Both the position numbers and the translations under genes were made by a program. A DNA stretch of 64,000 nucleotides, taken from assembly GCF_001688725.2 (NCBI RefSeq), contig NZ_CP015401.2, forward strand, positions 3,410,001-3,474,000, read 5' to 3'. The DNA comes from Bacteroides caecimuris (GTDB taxonomy: Bacteria; Bacteroidota; Bacteroidia; Bacteroidales; Bacteroidaceae). The number at the start of each line of letters is the position of its first letter. Positions within the stretch are counted from its first letter, which is position 1. Shown one piece after another: positions 25,311 through 33,589 of this stretch. The notes under the pieces are model-generated. The model saw nothing but the letters and a program-made list of their open reading frames with translations. It was not told the origin of the DNA and searched no databases.

Positions 25311-26519
25311 TTATTTCATAAATTCTTTAATGAACTCGTCTTCTTTCAACACACCATAACTACCATTGCAGGCAGATACTTCGTCGTAAGTTTGCACCTC
25401 GTCCGGCTCAATTCCCGGATACCAGATAAGGAACGGGATAGGATCGGAAGTGTGCGTACGAAGTTCGCAGGGAGTAGGATGGTCAGGCAATACGGCTATT
25501 GCTACCGGTTCATCCCAATCTTTCACTGCTTCGTAGATAGGTCCTACGGCACGTTTATCCAAATTCTCGATAGTGAGAAGTTTCAAGTCGATGTCTCCTT
25601 CGTGTCCTGCCTCATCGCTGGCTTCGATATGAAGGTAGACAAAGTCATCGATTTTTAAGGCTTCCAATGCAGCAGCCACTTTATTTTCATAATTCGTATT
25701 ATACAAGCCGGTTGCCCCTTCTACTACAATGCGACGCAATCCGGCATAATAACCGATTCCGTTTATCAGATCGACTGCCGAAATCACCGCACCTTTTTTC
25801 ACTTGCGGGAAAGTTTCGGAGAAAGTAGTCATCTGCGGACGATAACCGGGGCTCCAGGGCCAAATACTATTGGCGGGGTCTTTGCCTTCTGCCATACGTT
25901 TCAGGTTCAGCGGATGGTCTTTCAACAATTCCTGTGATTTCAGAATCAGGTCGTTAATCAGGTCAGCCGTTTCTTGAGCTTCCGGTACCAATGGTTTCAC
26001 CATTAGCGGACGGAAAGGCTTCAAGGGCACATCGTGCGGTGGAGTACAGTCCAGTTCCTTGTTTCCCCCTTTGATAACCAACAGGTGGCGGTACTGGACT
26101 CCCGTATGAAAACGCACGCGGTCGTTGCCCAGTTTCTCTTGCAAGTATTGAATCAATACGTCCGCTTCTTCCGTAGATATATGCCCGGAGGAGTGATTCT
26201 TCAGAATCTCTCCTTCCACACAAATCAGGTTACAACGCATTGCCATCTCGCCCGGTTTCAGATCCACGCCGATACTGGCAGCTTCGAGCGGTCCACGACC
26301 TTCGTACACTTTCGGAAGATTATATCCCAACACAGACATGTTGGCTACTTCACTACCCGGATGGAAACCTTCTGCCACGGTAATCAGGCGGCCGTTACGT
26401 CCCATACGGGCCAACTGATCCATATATGGCGTTTTCGCATATTGCAGGAGCGTCTTGTCCCCTAATGACTTCACCGGCCAGTCGGCCATTCCGTCTCCCA
26501 ATATGATGATATGCTTCAT
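25311..26519 (-). CDS. Phosphoglycerate-mutase-like protein, candidate homoserine kinase
   Basis: A 402-residue member of the alkaline-phosphatase superfamily, archaeal-type cofactor-independent phosphoglycerate mutase. Metal-ligand regions: LGDGMADWP at the start, the catalytic-serine region GSEVANMSVLGYNLP near residue 55, EASDEAGHEGD, and VLPDHPTPCELRTHTSDP. It sits 6 bp after thrA and before thrC, and no GHMP-type thrB is present. TIGR02535-type proteins have been proposed as alternative homoserine kinases on exactly this context. So the likely product is O-phosphohomoserine, though mutase activity cannot be excluded. Confidence 0.85.
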   Translation of the reverse strand: MKHIIILGDGMADWPVKSLGDKTLLQYAKTPYMDQLARMGRNGRLITVAEGFHPGSEVANMSVLGYNLPKVYEGRGPLEAASIGVDLKPGEMAMRCNLICVEGEILKNHSSGHISTEEADVLIQYLQEKLGNDRVRFHTGVQYRHLLVIKGGNKELDCTPPHDVPLKPFRPLMVKPLVPEAQETADLINDLILKSQELLKDHPLNLKRMAEGKDPANSIWPWSPGYRPQMTTFSETFPQVKKGAVISAVDLINGIGYYAGLRRIVVEGATGLYNTNYENKVAAALEALKIDDFVYLHIEASDEAGHEGDIDLKLLTIENLDKRAVGPIYEAVKDWDEPVAIAVLPDHPTPCELRTHTSDPIPFLIWYPGIEPDEVQTYDEVSACNGSYGVLKEDEFIKEFMK

Positions 26520-26525
26520 AAGGCT

Positions 26526-28961
26526 TTAAACGTTTGCGATGCTCATGATGTCGGCAAATACTCCGGCAGCCGTTACTCCGGCGCCGGCGCCGTATCCCTG
26601 AATCATCATCGGATATTCTTTATAACGTTCTGTAGTAAGCAGGATAATGTTGTTGCTGCCTTCCAAGCCGTAGAACGGGTGGTTGGCGCCTACTTCCTGT
26701 AAGCCGACAGAGGCTTTTCCGTTCTCCAGTTTGGCTACGAAACGCCAGTGTTTATTTTCTTTCTCCAATACCTGACGGCGAGCTTCAAAGTCTGCGTCGA
26801 GACTTGGAACACGTTTCCAGAAATCTTCCAGAGAACCTTCGAAGAAATCGTTCGGAACAAAGAGGTTCTTTTCTACGTCTTCCTGTTCGATGCGGTATCC
26901 GGCTTCACGTGCCAGGATAACCAGTTTACGGATGACGTCTTTTCCGCTCAGGTCGATACGCGGATCCGGTTCGGAGTAGCGTTCTTCCTGTGCCATTTTG
27001 ATGGTACGGCTGAAAGGAATATCGGCGCTGATTTTATTAAAGATATAGTTCAGTGTGCCTGAAAGCACTGCTTCAATCTTCAGAATCTTATCGCCGCTAT
27101 GAATCAGGTCGTTGATTGTATTGATAATCGGAAGACCTGCACCTACGTTTGTTTCGAACAGATATTTCACGCCACGTTGGCGGGCAATTGTTTTCAGTTC
27201 GCGATAGTTTTCGTAAGCAGAAGAAGCGGCAATCTTGTTGGCTGCTACCACAGAGATATTGTGTTGCAGGAAATCTTTGTAAAGCGATGCAATGTCAGCG
27301 CTGGCGGTACAGTCTACAAAGACGGAGTTAAAGATGTTCATTCCGATAATCTCGTCGCGAATGGTTTGCAGGTTACTTTCTTTTCCTTTCTCCAACAGTT
27401 CCTGACGGAAACTAGAAAGATCGAAACCTTCACGGCTGAACATTGCCTTGGCAGCATCAATGACACCTACCACATGGAGTTTCAATCCGTTTTCCATCAT
27501 AAGTTTCTGCTGTTGGCAACGAATCTGTTCTACGAGGCTGCCACCTACCGTACCGATACCGCAGATAAAGAGGTTCAATACCTGGTATTCGGACAAGAAG
27601 AAAGAGTCATGGATGACGTTCAGTGACTTGCGTAAGGATTTGGAATCGACAACAAAAGAGATGTTGGTTTCCGAAGCACCTTGTGCACAAGCGATTACGT
27701 TGATACCGTTGCGTCCCAACGTACCGAATAGCTTACCTGCGATGCCCGGTGTATGTTTCATATTCTCGCCTACAATAGCAACAGTAGCCAAATCGCTTTC
27801 CGCGAGAATTGGAGAAATCTCGCCCATCTCTATTTCTTTGGCAAATTCTTCGTTCAGCACTTCGCAAGCCAGGTCGGCATCGGCATTACGCACACCGATG
27901 GAAGTACTGTTTTCCGATGAAGCCTGCGACACGAGGAATACACTGATTCCGTTCTTAGCCAATGCTTTAAAGATGCGGTAGTTTACACCGATCACACCCA
28001 CCATACCAAGTCCCTGAACAGTAATCAGGCTGGTGTCGTTGATGGAGGAAATACCTTTGATAGCCTTGCTCTGCGGATTGGAAACTTCTTGTTTGATAAC
28101 CGTTCCCACTCCGTCCGGATTGAAGGTATTCTTTATTATAATAGGAATATTTTTGTGACATACGGGATAGATAGTTGGCGGATAAACCACCTTTGCACCG
28201 AAGTTACAAAGTTCGGTCGCTTCTACATAACTCAATTCCGTAATGGTATAAGCAGTTGAAATGACACGCGGGTCAGCCGTCATAAATCCGTCTACATCCG
28301 TCCAGATTTCCAGACTTGCCGCATCCAGAGCCGCAGCAATAATGGCAGCCGTATAATCTGAACCACCACGTCCGAGATTCGTCACATCTCCCGTCGTCTT
28401 ATCCGAAGAGATGAATCCCGGCACCAATGACACTTTAGGGATAGATTGGAAAGCCTCTTTCACCAACTTATTAGTCAGGTCGGTATCCAACGTGTGTTTG
28501 CTATGTTTTCTTTCGGTCTTGATAAAAGTACGCGAATCGAACCATTTGGCTCCGTCAATCAGTTCGGTAACGATGATGGATGAAAGGCGTTCACCATAGC
28601 TGACGATTGTATCCGAGGTCTTGGCAGAAAGGTCTCTAATCAGGTAAATTCCCTGAAAGATGTCCTTCAACTCGTTCAGCAGTTCGCCAATCTGACGTTG
28701 CAACGACACTTGCTTTTCTCCGGCAGGAATCACCTCCTTAATCATCTCCACATGACGGTAAACGATTTCGCGGAACTCGCCCTCGTATGCTGAATCTCCT
28801 GCTGCCGCCATCTTTGATGTATTTATCAATTTGTCAGTGATGCCTCCCAATGCGGAAACAACTACAATTACCGGCTCACTTGCCGACTCTACAATTCTCT
28901 TTACGCTTAAAATGCTGTTCACGGAACCTACGGACGTTCCGCCGAATTTCATTACTTTCAT
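26526..28961 (-). CDS. thrA: Bifunctional aspartokinase / homoserine dehydrogenase
   Basis: An 811-residue fusion. Residues 1 to about 290 are the aspartate kinase (KFGGTSVGSV at the start, LVPGFISSD, GRGGSDYTAA). Residues about 310-460 are two ACT domains (VQGLGMVGVIGVNYRIFKAL; VAIVGENMKHTPGIAGKLF), where threonine would inhibit. From about 465 comes homoserine dehydrogenase: NAD(P)-binding FICGIGTVGGSLVEQI, then VAANKIAASSAYENYREL and GAGLPIINTINDLI. It performs the first and third steps from aspartate to homoserine. Preceded by a Thr-rich leader peptide and possible attenuator. Confidence 0.95.
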   Translation of the reverse strand: MKVMKFGGTSVGSVNSILSVKRIVESASEPVIVVVSALGGITDKLINTSKMAAAGDSAYEGEFREIVYRHVEMIKEVIPAGEKQVSLQRQIGELLNELKDIFQGIYLIRDLSAKTSDTIVSYGERLSSIIVTELIDGAKWFDSRTFIKTERKHSKHTLDTDLTNKLVKEAFQSIPKVSLVPGFISSDKTTGDVTNLGRGGSDYTAAIIAAALDAASLEIWTDVDGFMTADPRVISTAYTITELSYVEATELCNFGAKVVYPPTIYPVCHKNIPIIIKNTFNPDGVGTVIKQEVSNPQSKAIKGISSINDTSLITVQGLGMVGVIGVNYRIFKALAKNGISVFLVSQASSENSTSIGVRNADADLACEVLNEEFAKEIEMGEISPILAESDLATVAIVGENMKHTPGIAGKLFGTLGRNGINVIACAQGASETNISFVVDSKSLRKSLNVIHDSFFLSEYQVLNLFICGIGTVGGSLVEQIRCQQQKLMMENGLKLHVVGVIDAAKAMFSREGFDLSSFRQELLEKGKESNLQTIRDEIIGMNIFNSVFVDCTASADIASLYKDFLQHNISVVAANKIAASSAYENYRELKTIARQRGVKYLFETNVGAGLPIINTINDLIHSGDKILKIEAVLSGTLNYIFNKISADIPFSRTIKMAQEERYSEPDPRIDLSGKDVIRKLVILAREAGYRIEQEDVEKNLFVPNDFFEGSLEDFWKRVPSLDADFEARRQVLEKENKHWRFVAKLENGKASVGLQEVGANHPFYGLEGSNNIILLTTERYKEYPMMIQGYGAGAGVTAAGVFADIMSIANV

Positions 28962-29082
28962 GAAGATACTTATTTAAATGCAATGTCCTGCAGTTTGCTT
29001 TTTACAGAACGATTGGTTGTTTACGAATAAAATTGAATTTGAATTTTGCCTGCTTATACAAGCGTGAATCACGTAGATACAC

Positions 29083-29154
29083 AAAAACTATCCATCAACC
29101 CCTAAGGGTCATGGTACACATGGATGTGACTGTATGCGGATAGTACTTCATCAT
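29083..29154 (-). promoter_or_regulatory. Candidate threonine attenuator
   Basis: Minus-strand RNA: ACTATCC (29144-29138) and ATCCAT (29125-29120) can each pair with the single segment ATGGATAGT (29095-29087), which is followed directly by a five-T run. CACAT/ATGTG (29128-29117) gives a competing small hairpin. The leader peptide overlaps these elements, so ribosome position could choose the structure. Confidence 0.5.
29095..29154 (-). CDS. thrL: Putative thr operon leader peptide
   Basis: A 19-residue open frame, MMKYYPHTVTSMCTMTLRG, contains four threonine codons in ten residues (TVTSMCTMT) plus methionines. AAGGA lies seven bases before the first ATG, and a -7 box lies 37 bp upstream. It ends about 130 bp before thrA, overlapping pairing segments of a terminator-like structure. 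This is the expected layout of an amino-acid attenuation leader, here responding to charged tRNA-Thr (and perhaps Met, although Met codons are common at starts). It is too short for routine gene calling. Function is inferred from composition and position. Confidence 0.6.
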   Translation of the reverse strand: MMKYYPHTVTSMCTMTLRG

Positions 29155-29190
29155 AGTCCTTGTTTCTACTCTTGTTTTTGATAAGTGTCG

Positions 29191-29198
29191 CAAAAGTA
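29191..29198 (-). promoter_or_regulatory. thr operon -7 box
   Basis: The minus strand reads TACTTTTG, matching TAnnTTTG. Transcription from here would begin about 30 nt before the leader-peptide ATG. No convincing -33 box is seen. Confidence 0.5.
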
Positions 29199-29328
29199 AT
29201 AATAAAAACGTTCAATCTATCACTTTTTTCGGTTTTTTTCTGATAAAAAGAATCTTCCGTCTTCTATCCGTCCTGTCATCCGCCTTTACTTTTATGACAT
29301 TTTGCTACTTATATATCAAATATATTAT

Positions 29329-29336
29329 TATATTTG
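29329..29336 (+). promoter_or_regulatory. ansA -7 box
   Basis: TATATTTG matches TAnnTTTG and lies 26 bp before the ATG at 29363. A TTTG at 29301-29304 is slightly too far (24 bp) to be a standard -33 element. Confidence 0.45.
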
Positions 29337-29362
29337 CGAAAACAATCGCACAAAATCAGCTT

Positions 29363-30400
29363 ATGAATCCATTAAATACTTCCGTATTGCTAATATACAC
29401 TGGTGGAACAATTGGCATGTTCGAGAATGCCACGACAGGTGCTCTGGAGAACTTTAACTTCGAGCAACTGCAAAAGTATATCCCCGAACTGCAAAAATTC
29501 AACTTTCCGATTGACACCTACCAGTTTGATCCTCCAATGGATTCGTCGGACATGGAACCGGATATGTGGCGGAAGCTGGTACGCATCATTCATGAAAATT
29601 ACGACCGCTACCATGGCTTCGTCATCCTGCACGGAACGGATACGATGGCTTACACTGCTTCTGCATTGAGTTTTATGCTCGAAGGACTCGATAAACCTGT
29701 TATCCTCACAGGTTCACAACTTCCCATAGGTGTACTCCGCACGGACGGAAAGGAAAACCTGATGACCAGCATCGAGATTGCCGTCGCACAAAATAAGGAA
29801 GGGAAAGCGCTCGTACCGGAAGTATGTATCTTCTTTGAAAACCATCTGATGCGGGGAAACCGCACGACGAAAATGAATGCCGAGAACTTCAATGCGTTCC
29901 AGTCTTTCAATTATCCGGTGTTGGCAGAAGCGGGGATTCATATTAAATATAATAATGTACAGATTCACGTAAATGATAAAGAGCGGGAATTGAAGCCTCA
30001 TTATCTGCTAGATACCAATGTTGTGGTACTGAAACTCTTCCCAGGCATCCAGGAAAATGTGATTGCCGCCATTCTGGAGATTGACGGACTCAAGGCTGTC
30101 GTGCTCGAAACGTACGGTTCGGGCAACGCTCCCCGGAAAGAATGGTTTATCCGTCGGCTTTGCCAGGCTAGCGCACGTGGTATCGTGATTGTCAACGTGA
30201 CACAATGCAACGCGGGGACGGTAGAGATGGAACGTTACGAAACGGGATACCAGTTATTGCAGGCGGGCGTTGTCTCCGGTTATGACAGTACGACAGAATC
30301 GGCTGTCACTAAATTAATGTTCCTGTTAGGACATGGATATACACCGGATGAAGTGCGCGACCGGATGAACCGTTCGATGGCGGGAGAGATAACTCTATAG
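29363..30400 (+). CDS. ansA: Type I L-asparaginase
   Basis: A 345-residue asparaginase/glutaminase-family enzyme, hydrolysing asparagine to aspartate and ammonia. The first catalytic threonine lies in YTGGTIGMFEN and the second in VILHGTDTMAYTASAL; GSQLPIGVLRTDGKENL and ETYGSGNAP are also conserved. It has no signal peptide, so it is the cytoplasmic type I form. The ATG at 29363 follows a -7 box, whereas an upstream ATG at 29294 would precede it. Aspartate made here feeds the ThrA/MetA pathway nearby. A terminator overlaps the radA promoter after its stop. Confidence 0.93.
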   Translation: MNPLNTSVLLIYTGGTIGMFENATTGALENFNFEQLQKYIPELQKFNFPIDTYQFDPPMDSSDMEPDMWRKLVRIIHENYDRYHGFVILHGTDTMAYTASALSFMLEGLDKPVILTGSQLPIGVLRTDGKENLMTSIEIAVAQNKEGKALVPEVCIFFENHLMRGNRTTKMNAENFNAFQSFNYPVLAEAGIHIKYNNVQIHVNDKERELKPHYLLDTNVVVLKLFPGIQENVIAAILEIDGLKAVVLETYGSGNAPRKEWFIRRLCQASARGIVIVNVTQCNAGTVEMERYETGYQLLQAGVVSGYDSTTESAVTKLMFLLGHGYTPDEVRDRMNRSMAGEITL

Positions 30401-30422
30401 GGGTCATCTATTTCTATTAGGC

Positions 30423-30458
30423 AGGGATAACTTATTTCTAATAAATTATCCCTATTTT
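30423..30458 (+). terminator. ansA terminator
   Basis: AGGGATAA (30423-30430) pairs with TTATCCCT (30446-30453) and TTATT with AATAA inside, followed by ATTTTTG. The T run is also the radA -7 box. Confidence 0.6.
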
Positions 30459-30460
30459 TG
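30453..30460 (+). promoter_or_regulatory. radA -7 box overlapping the ansA terminator
   Basis: TATTTTTG matches TAnnTTTG, 26 bp before the radA ATG. It shares its first base with the terminator stem and the rest with the T run. Confidence 0.5.
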
Positions 30461-30486
30461 TACCCTACAAGAAGAAAGGAATTTCG

Positions 30487-31854
30487 ATGGCAAAAGAGAA
30501 AACCGTATATGTATGCAGTAATTGCGGACAGGATTCACCGAAATGGGTGGGTAAATGTCCGTCGTGTGGAGAATGGAATACGTATGTTGAGGAAATCGTA
30601 CGGAAAGAACCGACCAACCGCCGGCCGGTGTCGGGCATTGAAACACAGAAACCCAAACCACTGGCACTTAGCGATATTGAAGTGGACGACGAGCCACGCA
30701 TCAATATGCACGATGATGAGTTGAACCGTGTGTTGGGTGGCGGACTTGTGCCGGGTTCTCTTGTCCTGATAGGCGGCGAACCGGGAATCGGCAAATCCAC
30801 ACTCGTCATGCAGACCGTACTGCACATGCCGGAAAAGAAGATTCTTTATGTGTCCGGTGAAGAAAGCGCACGCCAACTGAAACTTCGCGCCGACCGCCTT
30901 TCCGGTGTTTCCAGCGATTGCCTGATTGTTTGTGAGACTTCGCTCGAACAGATTTATGTGCATATCAAGAATACAAATCCCGATTTAGTGATCATTGATT
31001 CTATACAGACTATTTCAACTGAGAGTATCGAATCGTCTCCCGGAAGCATTGCACAAGTCAGAGAGTGTTCGGCATCTATTCTTCGTTTCGCGAAAGAAAC
31101 GCATACGCCTGTGTTGCTGATCGGACATATCAATAAGGAAGGAAGCATCGCAGGTCCCAAAGTACTGGAGCATATCGTTGATACCGTTCTCCAGTTTGAA
31201 GGCGACCAGCATTATATGTACCGTATTCTACGCAGCATCAAGAACCGTTTCGGCAGTACGGCAGAACTGGGTATTTATGAAATGCGTCAGGACGGGTTGC
31301 GTCAGGTAAGCAATCCATCGGAGCTATTGCTGAGTCAGGACCATGAGGGAATGAGCGGAGTAGCCATCGCTTCCGCTATCGAAGGGATCCGCCCGTTCCT
31401 GATTGAGACACAGGCTTTGGTCAGCTCTGCTGTTTATGGAAATCCTCAACGCTCGGCAACCGGTTTCGATTTGAGAAGAATGAATATGCTGCTGGCTGTA
31501 CTCGAAAAACGTGTCGGATTCAAACTGGCGCAAAAAGATGTGTTTCTGAATATTGCCGGAGGACTGAAGGTAAATGACCCGGCTATCGACTTGCCGGTTA
31601 TCAGCGCTATCCTTTCGTCCAATATGGACGCAGCCATTGAACCGGAAGTTTGCATGGCGGGAGAAATCGGACTGTCGGGAGAGATTCGACCAGTGAACAG
31701 AATAGAGCAACGTATCGGTGAAGCCGAGAAATTAGGATTCAAACGTTTTCTGTTGCCGAAGTATAATTTACAAGGGATTGACACCAAGAAACTGAAGATT
31801 GAGTTAGTTCCGGTGAGAAAGGTGGAAGAAGCGTTCAGAGCTCTATTCGGATAG
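30487..31854 (+). CDS. radA: DNA repair protein RadA
   Basis: A 455-residue branch-migration helicase acting in recombination. The N-terminal zinc finger uses Cys10, Cys13, Cys24 and Cys27. The RecA-like core has Walker A GEPGIGKST (residues 97-105) and Walker B VIIDSIQ, the RadA-specific KNRFG motif appears near residue 255, and the C-terminal Lon-protease-like domain (VGFKLAQKDVFLNIAGGLKV, EIGLSGEIRPV) lacks protease function in this family. Length and domain order are normal. Confidence 0.96.
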   Translation: MAKEKTVYVCSNCGQDSPKWVGKCPSCGEWNTYVEEIVRKEPTNRRPVSGIETQKPKPLALSDIEVDDEPRINMHDDELNRVLGGGLVPGSLVLIGGEPGIGKSTLVMQTVLHMPEKKILYVSGEESARQLKLRADRLSGVSSDCLIVCETSLEQIYVHIKNTNPDLVIIDSIQTISTESIESSPGSIAQVRECSASILRFAKETHTPVLLIGHINKEGSIAGPKVLEHIVDTVLQFEGDQHYMYRILRSIKNRFGSTAELGIYEMRQDGLRQVSNPSELLLSQDHEGMSGVAIASAIEGIRPFLIETQALVSSAVYGNPQRSATGFDLRRMNMLLAVLEKRVGFKLAQKDVFLNIAGGLKVNDPAIDLPVISAILSSNMDAAIEPEVCMAGEIGLSGEIRPVNRIEQRIGEAEKLGFKRFLLPKYNLQGIDTKKLKIELVPVRKVEEAFRALFG

Positions 31855-31934
31855 GGCACTGATAAATAGTCACTGATGAATAAATAATCCGCTTTATCAA
31901 TTTTATAGTCGAAAATAATATCAATAACAACTAA

Positions 31935-33587
31935 ATGATACAAGAATACCAACTCCGCATACTTCCCGAAATCGCAGCAAACGAACAGAAACTAAAGGAA
32001 TATCTTTCTAAAGAAAAAGGAGTGAACCTACGTGAAATCACCGCTACCCGCATCTTGAAACGGAGCATCGATGCACGGCAGCGGACTATCTTCGTCAATC
32101 TGAAGGTACGGGCATACATCCGCGAGATGCCCAAGGATGACGAATACGAACATACTATATATAATAAGGTAGAGGGAAAGCCGCAAGTGATTGTTGTGGG
32201 CGCAGGTCCCGGCGGACTATTTGCAGCCCTACGTCTTATCGAACTTGGTTTGCGCCCGATTATCGTAGAACGCGGAAAAGACGTGCGCGAGCGGAAAAAG
32301 GATTTGGCGCAAATCAGCAGGGAACACGCGGTTGACCCGGAATCGAATTACAGTTTTGGCGAAGGAGGTGCAGGAGCCTATTCGGACGGAAAACTCTATA
32401 CCCGGAGCAAAAAGAGAGGGAACATAGATAAAATCCTGAATGTATTCTGCCAGCATGGGGCCTCTACGGCAATATTAGTAGACGCTCATCCGCATATCGG
32501 GACAGACAAGTTGCCGCGTGTCATCGAAAATATGCGGAACACCATCATCGAATGTGGCGGTGAAGTGCATTTCCAAACACGAATGGAAGCATTGATTATC
32601 GAGAATGAGGAAGTCAAAGGCATCGAAACAAATACAGGAAAAACTTTTCTCGGTCCTGTGATACTGGCAACTGGACATTCGGCAAGAGATGTATATCGTT
32701 GGCTGGCGGCAAACAATGTGGCGATTGAAGCGAAAGGCATTGCAGTCGGAGTCCGTCTGGAGCATCCGGCTATGTTGATTGACCAAATACAATATCACCA
32801 TAAGAACGGAAGAGGAAAGTACCTTCCCGCTGCCGAATACAGTTTCGTCACGCAGGTTGAAGGTAGAGGAGTGTACAGTTTCTGCATGTGTCCCGGCGGT
32901 TTCATCGTCCCTGCCGCCAGCGGACCGGAGCAAGTGGTAGTAAACGGTATGTCTCCTTCCAATCGCGGCTCGCGTTGGAGCAACTCGGGAATGGTGGTGG
33001 AGATACAACCGGAAGATTTGACAAGCGCAGAGCGGAAAGCGGAGAACGGAGAGTTGACTACGCAACAAACCGAGCAGTTGTTAGCACTTAATCCATCTCT
33101 GAGCAATTCCCAACTCTCCATACTCAATACCCAACTTCTTCCCGTCCTTCATTTTCAGGAAGAATTGGAACGTCAGTGTTGGTTGCAAGGCGGCAGAAGG
33201 CAGACGGCTCCTGCACAACGCATGCTGGATTTCACCCATAAGAAACTAAGTTATGACTTACCCGAATCGTCATACGCACCGGGACTGATTGCTTCACCGC
33301 TTCACTTTTGGATGCCGGAGTTCATCAGCCGGAGGTTATCTCACGGTTTCCAGCAATTCGGACGCAGCAGTCAGGGTTTCCTCACCAATGAAGCGGTGAT
33401 GATTGGGGTGGAGACACGCACTTCTTCTCCCGTCCGCATCGTACGCGACAAGGAGACGTTGCAACATGTGACTGTCCGCGGACTATTCCCTTGCGGGGAG
33501 GGCGCAGGCTACGCCGGAGGAATCGTTTCTGCCGGAGTGGACGGCGAGCGATGTGCGGAAGCGGCAGCACAGTATATCAACCGTTGA
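31935..33587 (+). CDS. FAD/NAD(P)-dependent dehydrogenase-like protein with repeat-like insert
   Basis: A 550-residue flavoprotein. A small N-terminal alpha/beta part precedes the dinucleotide motif VVGAGPGGLFAALRLIELGL near residue 80. The centre has SFGEGGAGAYSDGKLYTR and CPGGFIVPAASGPEQVV, and the C-terminus GEGAGYAGGIVSAGVDG contacts FAD. It belongs to the family of conserved bacterial FAD proteins once compared with thiazole/geranylgeranyl reductases; the substrate is unknown. Residues about 365-400 (from TSAERKAENG to SQLSILNTQL) are low-complexity, interrupt a normally compact loop, and their DNA looks like intergenic repeat sequence. Confidence 0.8.
   Translation: MIQEYQLRILPEIAANEQKLKEYLSKEKGVNLREITATRILKRSIDARQRTIFVNLKVRAYIREMPKDDEYEHTIYNKVEGKPQVIVVGAGPGGLFAALRLIELGLRPIIVERGKDVRERKKDLAQISREHAVDPESNYSFGEGGAGAYSDGKLYTRSKKRGNIDKILNVFCQHGASTAILVDAHPHIGTDKLPRVIENMRNTIIECGGEVHFQTRMEALIIENEEVKGIETNTGKTFLGPVILATGHSARDVYRWLAANNVAIEAKGIAVGVRLEHPAMLIDQIQYHHKNGRGKYLPAAEYSFVTQVEGRGVYSFCMCPGGFIVPAASGPEQVVVNGMSPSNRGSRWSNSGMVVEIQPEDLTSAERKAENGELTTQQTEQLLALNPSLSNSQLSILNTQLLPVLHFQEELERQCWLQGGRRQTAPAQRMLDFTHKKLSYDLPESSYAPGLIASPLHFWMPEFISRRLSHGFQQFGRSSQGFLTNEAVMIGVETRTSSPVRIVRDKETLQHVTVRGLFPCGEGAGYAGGIVSAGVDGERCAEAAAQYINR
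33030..33140. repeat. Repeat-like segment inside a coding region
   Basis: The segment opens with 7-bp units (GAGCGGA, AAGCGGA, GAACGGA) and closes with a C/T-rich stretch (CAATTCCCAACTCTCC, then ACTCAATACCCAAC). GGAGAGTTG at 33048-33056 is complementary to CAACTCTCC at 33111-33119, giving hairpin ends. It is in frame with the host gene and has no stop. Confidence 0.45.
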
Positions 33588-33589
33588 TC

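Noticed and set aside
26034-27626. Several plus-strand frames of 100-175 codons opposite the thr genes
   Set aside because: Antisense shadows of thrA and the mutase-like gene; no start signals or domain content.
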